NCBI GenBank assembly: GCA_902475865.1
Contig: CABSBK010000061.1
Coordinates: 1-6,766 of the forward strand
Direction: 5' to 3'
DNA length: 6,766 bases
Source: an uncultured Collinsella sp.
GTDB taxonomy: Bacteria > Actinomycetota > Coriobacteriia > Coriobacteriales > Coriobacteriaceae
Shown: positions 1 to 5,611 of the stretch, piece after piece
Layout: each line of letters starts with the position of its first letter
How positions within the stretch are numbered: position 1 is the stretch's first letter
The notes under the pieces: generated by a model
Told to the model about the DNA's origin: nothing
What the model saw: the letters and a program-made list of their open reading frames with translations, nothing else
The model's database searches: none
Position numbers and translations under genes: made by a program

Positions 1-432
1 GCACAGGTCGTGAGTTGCGCTGCCGATGCGGACGCACTGCCGCTCAAGGGCAAGGTGGGCCTGGTTGTGCAGACCACCCAAACCGCACAGAATCTGGCCG
101 AGGTTGTGGCCTCCATCACCCCGCGTGTGCAGGAACTGCGCGTGATCAACACCATCTGCGCCGCCACGAGCGAACGGCAGCAGGCAGCCGCGTCGCTTGC
201 CAACCGCTGTGATTGCATGGTCGTCGTGGGCGGCAAAAATTCGGGCAACACCCGTCGCCTAGCGCAAATCTGCGCCGACGTCTGCGAGCACACGCACCAC
301 ATCGAGGAAGCTTCCGAGCTCGAGGCCGCATGGTTTGCCAGTGCGCGCCACATCGGCATCACCGCCGGAGCCTCCACCCCGCAAGAACACATCGAACGCG
401 CCGTTGCGCGCATCAAGGAGCTTTGCCGCTAA
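1..432 (+). CDS. ispH: 4-hydroxy-3-methylbut-2-enyl diphosphate reductase (IspH), C-terminal part, 5' truncated
   Basis: IspH is the last enzyme of the MEP isoprenoid pathway. It reductively dehydroxylates HMBPP to IPP and DMAPP using an oxygen-sensitive Fe-S cluster, in the cytosol. The frame is open from base 1, so the first ATG-like start inside the window is not the real one; 143 codons remain of a protein usually near 280-320 residues. Seen: VGLVVQTTQ; the NTICAATSERQ block, whose Cys (fragment residue 53, bases 157-159) is the third cluster ligand in the family; GGKNSGNT (fragment residues 77-84), the substrate-binding Ser/Asn block; and GITAGASTP near the end, the second substrate-binding Ser loop. 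The first two cluster cysteines and the catalytic His/Glu lie upstream of the window. The block reads NSGNT where many family members have NSSNT/S, a mild variant. The stop is TAA at 430-432, two bases before the next ATG, consistent with translational coupling. No fused S1 domain follows, unlike some clostridial IspH proteins. Confidence 0.95.
   Translation, partial: AQVVSCAADADALPLKGKVGLVVQTTQTAQNLAEVVASITPRVQELRVINTICAATSERQQAAASLANRCDCMVVVGGKNSGNTRRLAQICADVCEHTHHIEEASELEAAWFASARHIGITAGASTPQEHIERAVARIKELCR
415..420 (+). promoter_or_regulatory. Shine-Dalgarno for the DUF512 gene, long spacing
   Basis: AAGGAG lies inside the last codons of ispH. It is 14 bases before the ATG at 435, longer than the usual 5-10. 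It is the only good purine-rich match near that start. The 2-base gap after the ispH stop suggests that the second gene may also be read by terminating ribosomes. Confidence 0.5.
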
Positions 433-434
433 TC

Positions 435-1877
435 ATGGACCAGACCGTACCCGCATACGCCGCCGAGGTGGCCGATTACGGGCGCAGCCGCGACCCCGAG
501 CCGGGTGAGGGCGCGCTCGTAAAGAACGTGCGTCCCGAATCGCCCGCATGGGATGTGGGTATCGAGCCGGGCATGCGTGTGCTCAAGGTCAACGGCGAGC
601 AGCTAACCGATATGATCGTGTGGCTCTGGGAAGCAGACGACGACACCGTCGAGTTGGAGGTTTTCGACCCACGCGACGGCACCGTCACCCCCGTCGAGCT
701 TGACCGCTTTCCCGGCGAGGACTGGGGCCTAGAGTTCGATGGTCCCATCTTCGACGGCATGCGAACCTGCGTCAACGCCTGCGTGTTCTGCTTTATGACG
801 ATGCTGCCCAAGGGCGGCCGCTCAACGCTCTATATTCGCGATGACGACTACCGCCTGAGTTTTTTGCAAGGTAACTTTGTCACGCTTACGAATCTCTCCG
901 ACGAGGACGTGCAAAACGTCATCGACCGCAACATGAGTCCCATGAACGTGTCGGTCCATGCCGTGAGCCCCGATGTTCGCCGCCGCATGATGGGCCGCAA
1001 CGCCCAGCGCGGCATGGACGTGCTCGAGGCCATCATGGCTGCCGGCATCGAGATTCACGCGCAGATCGTTTTGTGCCCCGGCATGAACGACGGCGAGGAG
1101 CTGGAAAAGACCCTACGCTTTTGTGAGGAGCACGAGCAGATCACCAGCCTGGGCATTGTGCCGCTCGGTTTTACCAAGCACCAGAACCGCTTTAGCTGGT
1201 CCTACAGCGACAAGCCCGAGCTCGCGCGCGAAACCATTGCCATGATCCGACCCTTCCAGGATCGCGCGTACGAGCGCTTTGGCCGCCACACGTTCCAGAT
1301 GAGCGACGAGTTCTATCTGGACGCCGGCATCGAGCCGCCCGAGGCAGACTTTTACGACGGTTACCCGCAGTACTACGACGGCATCGGCATGATCCGCTCG
1401 TATCTGGACGAGACAGACGACGTGCTTGCCGCCGACGCCGAGCGCCTTGCCCGCGTTCGCAAGGCTATGACCGACCGCGACCAGCGCCTGTTATGTCTTT
1501 CGGGCGCCAGCGCACGCGATACCGTCGCCCGCTTCGTGGAGTCTCCACAGGGCCTTTCCGGCACCGTCACGGCCATCAAGAACCGCTACTTTGGCGGCAA
1601 CGTGGACGTGACCGGCCTCATCGTCGCGAGCGATATCCTTGAGCAGCTGCCGCAAGACCTGTCGGGGGTTATGCTCTTTGTGCCTAAGCTCATGTTCAAC
1701 GCTGACGGCATGACGCTTGACGAGTATCATCGTGACGATTTACTCGCAAGCCTTACCAGTCGCGGCGCCGAGGTTCATGTGGTGTCGACCATGCCGCATG
1801 AGCTGCTCGATACCCTGGAGCACATCCTTGGCATTGTGCCTGCTGACTCTACCAATTCCGCTGACCCTACCCATTAA
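435..1877 (+). CDS. PDZ-radical SAM-DUF512 protein of unknown function
   Basis: A 480-residue cytosolic protein with the DUF512 family architecture. An N-terminal PDZ-like segment spans about residues 25-79 (GIEPGMRVLKVNGEQL). A radical SAM core follows with the CxxxCxxC cluster motif at C112, C116 and C119. It also has DDDYRLSFLQGNFVTLTNL downstream of the cysteines and LCPGMNDG at 213-220. The C-terminal DUF512 region includes NRYFGGNVDVTGL at 383-395. Radical SAM proteins use a [4Fe-4S] cluster to cleave S-adenosylmethionine, but the substrate of this family is not established to my knowledge. The frame is open back to 213, but that extension overlaps ispH and has shadow-like composition. 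ATG 435, two bases after the ispH stop, leaves a short N-terminus before the PDZ segment. The segment after the third cysteine reads FMTMLPKG, where relatives I recall have FIDQLPKG. Its place next to der matches a conserved neighbourhood, so a housekeeping role is likely; a link to translation or ribosome assembly is only inference. Confidence 0.9.
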   Translation: MDQTVPAYAAEVADYGRSRDPEPGEGALVKNVRPESPAWDVGIEPGMRVLKVNGEQLTDMIVWLWEADDDTVELEVFDPRDGTVTPVELDRFPGEDWGLEFDGPIFDGMRTCVNACVFCFMTMLPKGGRSTLYIRDDDYRLSFLQGNFVTLTNLSDEDVQNVIDRNMSPMNVSVHAVSPDVRRRMMGRNAQRGMDVLEAIMAAGIEIHAQIVLCPGMNDGEELEKTLRFCEEHEQITSLGIVPLGFTKHQNRFSWSYSDKPELARETIAMIRPFQDRAYERFGRHTFQMSDEFYLDAGIEPPEADFYDGYPQYYDGIGMIRSYLDETDDVLAADAERLARVRKAMTDRDQRLLCLSGASARDTVARFVESPQGLSGTVTAIKNRYFGGNVDVTGLIVASDILEQLPQDLSGVMLFVPKLMFNADGMTLDEYHRDDLLASLTSRGAEVHVVSTMPHELLDTLEHILGIVPADSTNSADPTH

Positions 1878-1882
1878 AGGAG
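1876..1882 (+). promoter_or_regulatory. Shine-Dalgarno for der, fixes its start
   Basis: AAAGGAG overlaps the TAA stop of the preceding gene and lies 5 bases before ATG 1888. It supports that start over the in-frame upstream extension, which runs back to 1717 inside the DUF512 gene. The G1 loop of Der also begins only a few residues after this ATG, as expected. Confidence 0.85.
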
Positions 1883-1887
1883 AGCAG

Positions 1888-3222
1888 ATGAAACCTATCG
1901 TCGCCGTCGTCGGACGCCCCAACGTGGGCAAGTCCACGCTCGTTAACCGCCTGGCCCAAACCTCGGACGCCATCGTCCATGAGTCCCGCGGCGTTACGCG
2001 CGACCGCTCGTATCACACGGCCGATTGGAATGGCCGTGAGTTCACCATCGTCGACACGGGCGGTATCGAGCCGCTTAAGAGCGACGACGTCTTTGCCACG
2101 TCCATCCGCGACCAGGCACTCGCCGCCGCCGAGGAAGCCGCCGTCATCCTGTTTGTGGTCGACGGCCGCACCGGCGTCACCGAGGAGGACGAATCGGTCT
2201 CCCGCATGCTCAAGCGCTGCGACAAGCCGGTCTTTCTGCTGGTGAACAAGCTCGACAACCCCGATCGCGAGAACGACAGCATCTGGGAGTTCTATTCGCT
2301 CGGCATCGGTGAGCCCACGCCGCTCTCGGCCCTTCACGGCCATGGCACGGGCGACCTGCTCGACGACATCGTGGCCTTGCTCCCCGAGGAAGAGGACGAG
2401 GTCGCCGACGAGTTCCCCGATGCACTGAACGTCGCCATCATCGGCCGCCCCAACGCTGGCAAGTCCTCGCTGTTCAACCGCATTCTGGGCGCCGACCGCT
2501 CTATCGTGTCCAACATCGCCGGCACCACGCGCGACGCCATCGATACCGTCGTCGAGCGCAACGGCAAACACTACCGCATGGTCGACACCGCGGGCATTCA
2601 CAAGAAGAGCACCGTGTACGAGAACATCGAGTACTACTCCATGGTCCGCGGCCTGCGCGCCATCGATCGCGCCGACGTGGCACTGCTCGTCGTCGATGCC
2701 TCCGTGGGTGTCACCGAGCAGGATCAGAAGGTCATGGGCTTGGCCATCGAGCGAGGCTGCGCCATCGTCGTGTTGCTCAACAAGTGGGACCTACTCGACG
2801 ATGACCGCAAGCGCGAGGCCTGCATGGAAACCGTCGACCGCCGTTTGGGCGTCATGGCTCCCTGGGCCCAGTACCTGCGCATCTCGGCCCTGACCGGCCG
2901 CAGCGTCGAGAAGATCTGGGCAATGGTCGACGCCGCCGAGAAGACGCGCTCGCAAAAGATCAGCACCTCGCGCCTCAACACATTCCTCACCGACCTGCGC
3001 GAGTTCGGCCACACCGTGGTGGACGGCAAGCGCCGCCTGCGCATGCACTACGTGACTCAGACGGGCATCAACCCGCCGACGTTCACGTTCTTTGTCAACC
3101 ACAGCGACCTGGTCAACGACACCTACCAGCGCTACGTGGAGAACCGCATGCGCTCGACTTTCGATTTTTCCGGCACGCCCATTCGACTCTTCTTTAGGAA
3201 GAAGGAGCAAAAGGATGCATAA
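1888..3222 (+). CDS. der: Ribosome assembly GTPase Der (EngA)
   Basis: Der is an essential bacterial GTPase that acts in maturation of the 50S ribosomal subunit. The 444-residue length is typical. It carries two tandem G domains, the family hallmark. Domain 1 has GRPNVGKS at 9-16, DTGG at 56-59 and NKLD at 120-123. Domain 2 has GRPNAGKS at 186-193, DTAG at 233-236 and NKWD at 298-301. Each has a GTTRD/GVTRD-type switch I threonine. An acidic linker (EEEDEV, about 170-175) joins the two domains. The rest, from about residue 355, is the KH-like domain, ending in the characteristic GTPIRLFFRKKE segment. The start at ATG 1888 puts the first G motif at residue 9. The last 8 bases overlap the plsY start. 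All GTPase motifs are intact. Confidence 0.98.
   Translation: MKPIVAVVGRPNVGKSTLVNRLAQTSDAIVHESRGVTRDRSYHTADWNGREFTIVDTGGIEPLKSDDVFATSIRDQALAAAEEAAVILFVVDGRTGVTEEDESVSRMLKRCDKPVFLLVNKLDNPDRENDSIWEFYSLGIGEPTPLSALHGHGTGDLLDDIVALLPEEEDEVADEFPDALNVAIIGRPNAGKSSLFNRILGADRSIVSNIAGTTRDAIDTVVERNGKHYRMVDTAGIHKKSTVYENIEYYSMVRGLRAIDRADVALLVVDASVGVTEQDQKVMGLAIERGCAIVVLLNKWDLLDDDRKREACMETVDRRLGVMAPWAQYLRISALTGRSVEKIWAMVDAAEKTRSQKISTSRLNTFLTDLREFGHTVVDGKRRLRMHYVTQTGINPPTFTFFVNHSDLVNDTYQRYVENRMRSTFDFSGTPIRLFFRKKEQKDA
3202..3207 (+). promoter_or_regulatory. Shine-Dalgarno for plsY inside der
   Basis: AAGGAG lies within the final der codons (the lysine-rich tail) and 7 bases before ATG 3215. It selects the start that overlaps der by 8 bases, rather than the long in-frame extension back to 3092, which lies wholly within der. 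Confidence 0.8.
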
Positions 3223-3898
3223 TCCGATTCTTCTGACTGTCATCTGCGCCGTGGTCTCGTTCTTTATCGGAGCGATTCCGTTTGGCCTGATCCTGGGTCG
3301 CGTGTTCAACCACACGGACATCCGCAAGGCGGGCTCCGGCAACATCGGCACCACCAACGCCCTGCGCGTAGCCGGCCCCAAGGTGGCCGCGCTCACGCTG
3401 CTGCTCGACTGCCTAAAGGGCGCCATCTGCGTCCTTATCGCCCGTCCGCTCATCGCGAGCGTGGGCTATGGCTTCCCTGTGAGCATCATGGCTCCCGGAG
3501 CCGCTGGCGACTGGATGCTCGGCGTCATTTGCCTGGCTGCCGTGTGGGGACACATCTTTTCTCCCTACCTTAACTTCCACGGCGGTAAGGGTATCGCCGT
3601 GGGCCTGGGCGTGATTCTTGCCTGGTACTGGCCCATCGGACTTTCGCTGCTTGGAATGTTTATCGTGGCCGTCGCCATTACCAAGTACGTGTCGGTGGGT
3701 TCACTTGCCGCCGCCATCGGTCTTCCCATCGCCGCCTGCGCGGTCTTTCCGTACAGCAGCCTAGGCCTCAAGTTTTGCATGGCGCTGATCGGCATCACCG
3801 TGGTGTGGGCCCATCGCTCGAATATCCAAAAGCTCATGGCCGGTAAGGAGTCCAAGCTCTCGTTTACCAAGCGCGTCACCGAGCCCGACGATAAGTAG
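3215..3898 (+). CDS. plsY: Acyl-phosphate:glycerol-3-phosphate acyltransferase PlsY
   Basis: PlsY is an integral membrane enzyme that transfers an acyl group from acyl-phosphate to position 1 of sn-glycerol 3-phosphate, giving lysophosphatidic acid. This is the first committed step of phospholipid synthesis. The 227-residue protein is strongly hydrophobic. Helices are apparent at roughly 5-28, 53-78, 98-118, 128-157 and 162-200. All three family motifs are seen: GSGNIGTTN at 40-48, HGGKG at 122-126 (phosphate loop), and HRSNIQKLMAGKESK at 200-214. The family is usually about 190-220 residues. The slight excess appears to lie in the loop around residues 80-100 between motifs 1 and 2. It overlaps der by 8 bases and is followed 9 bases later by gpsA, which makes its substrate. 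No signal peptide other than the first membrane helix. Confidence 0.97.
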   Translation: MHNPILLTVICAVVSFFIGAIPFGLILGRVFNHTDIRKAGSGNIGTTNALRVAGPKVAALTLLLDCLKGAICVLIARPLIASVGYGFPVSIMAPGAAGDWMLGVICLAAVWGHIFSPYLNFHGGKGIAVGLGVILAWYWPIGLSLLGMFIVAVAITKYVSVGSLAAAIGLPIAACAVFPYSSLGLKFCMALIGITVVWAHRSNIQKLMAGKESKLSFTKRVTEPDDK

Positions 3899-3907
3899 GA
3901 GAGAGTC

Positions 3908-4915
3908 ATGAATGTTGCGCTGATTGGCTCCGGTTCCTGGGGAACCGCCGTCGCCGGCCTTGCCGCCGCGCGAGCCGAGCGCGTGACCATGTGGGCCCAT
4001 AGCGAGCAAACGGCCGCCGGCATTAACGGCGAGCATCGCAACCCCCGCTATCTGGTGGACTACGTGCTACCGAAAAACGTCGTCGCCACGACGGACCTGG
4101 CGCAGGCGCTCGACGGCGCCGAGGCCATCATCTTTGCCGTGCCCTCCACGCACCTGCGCGACGTCTGCCACCAGGCGGCGCCGTTCATCGCGGACGAGAC
4201 GCCGGTTCTGTGTCTCACCAAGGGCATCGAGCCCGAGTCCGGCCTGCTCATGAGCGAGGTCATCGCCAGCGAGATCGGCAACGAGGCGCGCGTGGCGGCG
4301 CTTTCGGGCCCCAACCATGCCGAGGAGATCTGCCGCGGCGGGCTCTCTGCCGCCGTCATCGCCAGTGAAGATCAGCAAGTGGGGGAGACCTTTAAGGAGC
4401 TGCTGCTTTCCACGGCCTTCCGCATCTACCTGTCGCAGGACATGACCGGCGTCGAGGTATGCGGCGCCATGAAAAACGTCATCGCTATCGTATGCGGCAT
4501 TTCTGCCGGCTCGGGTGCGGGCGACAACACGCTCGCCCTCATCATGACGCGCGGCCTGGCCGAGATCAGCCGCCTGGTGCACGCCCGCGGCGGCCAGGCC
4601 ATAACGTGCATGGGGCTTGCCGGCATGGGCGACCTTATCGCCACTTGCACCTCGGAGCATTCGCGCAACCGCACCTTTGGCTACGAGTTCGCGCATGGCG
4701 TGTCGCTCGACGAGTACCAGGCGCGCACGCATATGGTGGTCGAGGGTGCCGTCGCGGCCCGCAGCGTCAGCGAGCTCGCCCGTTCACTGGGCGTAGACAT
4801 TCCACTCACCTTTGCCGTGGAGCAAACGCTCTACAACGGTGTTACTTTGGATAGGGCGCTCGAGATTCTTACCGACCGCGTCCCCTCTCAAGAGTTCTAC
4901 GGACTCGCCGACTAG
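3908..4915 (+). CDS. gpsA: NAD(P)-dependent glycerol-3-phosphate dehydrogenase GpsA
   Basis: GpsA reduces dihydroxyacetone phosphate to sn-glycerol 3-phosphate in the cytosol, supplying the backbone used by PlsY encoded just upstream. The 335-residue length is typical. Seen: the Rossmann motif GSGSWGT at 7-13; FAVPST after the second strand; CLTKGIE; LSGPNHAEE at 132-140; the catalytic lysine K189 in GAMKNV; GDNTLALIMTRGL; GLAGMGDL with D242; and the NADP/substrate segment SRNRTFG at 252-258 followed by VVEGA. The position after GP is Asn (N136), where Ser or Thr is common. The start ATG 3908 has GGAGAG starting 9 bases upstream, which overlaps the plsY stop region. A 7-bp inverted repeat sits in the Rossmann motif codons. 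No defect seen. Confidence 0.98.
   Translation: MNVALIGSGSWGTAVAGLAAARAERVTMWAHSEQTAAGINGEHRNPRYLVDYVLPKNVVATTDLAQALDGAEAIIFAVPSTHLRDVCHQAAPFIADETPVLCLTKGIEPESGLLMSEVIASEIGNEARVAALSGPNHAEEICRGGLSAAVIASEDQQVGETFKELLLSTAFRIYLSQDMTGVEVCGAMKNVIAIVCGISAGSGAGDNTLALIMTRGLAEISRLVHARGGQAITCMGLAGMGDLIATCTSEHSRNRTFGYEFAHGVSLDEYQARTHMVVEGAVAARSVSELARSLGVDIPLTFAVEQTLYNGVTLDRALEILTDRVPSQEFYGLAD
3931..3947 (+). repeat. Perfect 7-bp inverted repeat in the gpsA 5' coding region
   Basis: CGGTTCC and GGAACCG flank a 3-base TGG loop, about 20 bases after the gpsA ATG, and could form a short hairpin in the mRNA. The same bases encode the conserved Rossmann glycine loop, so the symmetry may be a by-product of coding. 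No T-run follows, so it is not an intrinsic terminator. Confidence 0.4.
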
Positions 4916-4933
4916 CGCAGAAAGGCTACTACC

Positions 4934-5605
4934 ATGGGTTCCATCAAAATCGCTCCATCCGTCCTTTCGGCCGACATGGCCAACCTCAAGGGCGAACTCG
5001 ACAAGATCGCCGGTGCCGACTACGTGCACTTCGACATCATGGACGGTCACTTTACCGGCAATCTCACCTTTGGCGTCGATATCCTCAAGGCCGTCAAGCG
5101 CTCCACCGATGTGCCGGTTGACGCGCACCTGATGGTGTCGAACCCCGACGAGACGGTCGATTGGTACGCCGACGCCGGTGCCGACATGATCACCGTGCAT
5201 TACGAGGCCTCCACGCACCTGCACCGCACGCTCACCCATCTGCAGCAGCGCGGCGTCAAGGCCGGCGTGGTGCTCAACCCCGCCACCCCTGTGTGCGTAC
5301 TCGAGAGCATCATCGACGTCGTCGATATGGTACTGCTGATGAGCGTGAACCCTGGATTTGGCGGCCAGAGCTTTATCCCGGGCACCATTGCAAAGCTGCA
5401 CGAGCTTACGGCCATGTGCGAGCGTCACGGCGTTTCGCCCCTCATCGAGGTCGACGGCGGCATTTCTTCCAAGAACATCGCCGAGGTCGTTAAGGCTGGC
5501 GCCAACGTGCTCGTGGCCGGCTCCGCGGTATTTAAGTCCGAAGATCCCGCCGCCGAGGTTGCGCTGCTGCAGAAGCTGGGCAACGAGGCTGCACAGGAGG
5601 CATAA
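4934..5605 (+). CDS. rpe: Ribulose-phosphate 3-epimerase
   Basis: Rpe interconverts D-ribulose 5-phosphate and D-xylulose 5-phosphate in the non-oxidative pentose phosphate pathway. It is a cytosolic, metal-dependent TIM barrel. The 223-residue length is normal. Seen: IAPSVLSAD at 6-14 with S9; metal/catalytic H32 and D34 in HFDIMDGHF; H65 in DAHLMV; VNPGFGGQ at 138-145; the second catalytic Asp D174 in EVDGG; and the phosphate-binding GS at 196-197. All catalytic residues are present. The loop after DGHF reads T41-G42-N43 where most family members have V-P-N, a local departure. A GAAAGG Shine-Dalgarno at 4920-4925 sits 8 bases before ATG 4934. The gap from gpsA is 18 bases, the widest in the window. 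The alternative of a related sugar-phosphate epimerase (for example an allulose-6-phosphate epimerase) cannot be ruled out from motifs alone, but is less likely. Confidence 0.95.
   Translation: MGSIKIAPSVLSADMANLKGELDKIAGADYVHFDIMDGHFTGNLTFGVDILKAVKRSTDVPVDAHLMVSNPDETVDWYADAGADMITVHYEASTHLHRTLTHLQQRGVKAGVVLNPATPVCVLESIIDVVDMVLLMSVNPGFGGQSFIPGTIAKLHELTAMCERHGVSPLIEVDGGISSKNIAEVVKAGANVLVAGSAVFKSEDPAAEVALLQKLGNEAAQEA
5595..5600 (+). promoter_or_regulatory. Shine-Dalgarno for the cysteine desulfurase
   Basis: AGGAGG, a full consensus, lies in the last codons of rpe, 11 bases before ATG 5612. It supports that start for a gene that has no stop within the window. Confidence 0.75.
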
Positions 5606-5611
5606 ACCCTT

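Noticed and set aside
213..434. Upstream extension of the DUF512 reading frame
   Set aside because: The extension overlaps ispH in another frame, is Arg/His-rich and resembles no domain. ATG 435 directly after the ispH stop is the plausible start.
1717..1887. Upstream extension of the der frame
   Set aside because: It lies inside the DUF512 gene. The strong AAAGGAG before ATG 1888 and the position of the first G motif fix the start at 1888.
1867..2601. A 244-codon minus-strand open frame opposite der
   Set aside because: The translation is low in complexity (rich in Asp, Gly, Val and Ala) and mirrors the der codons. Der is certain on the plus strand.
1888..2830. Internal repeat within der (similar GRPNxGKS blocks)
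   Set aside because: This is the known two-G-domain architecture of Der, an ancient duplication and not a new repeat.
3092..3214. Upstream extension of the plsY frame
   Set aside because: It is entirely inside der in another frame. AAGGAG at 3202-3207 and the first membrane helix directly after ATG 3215 fix the start.
4916..4933. Possible terminator or promoter in the widest intergenic gap (gpsA/rpe)
   Set aside because: The 18 bases hold only a Shine-Dalgarno-like GAAAGG. There is no hairpin with a T-run and no room for -35/-10 elements within the gap.
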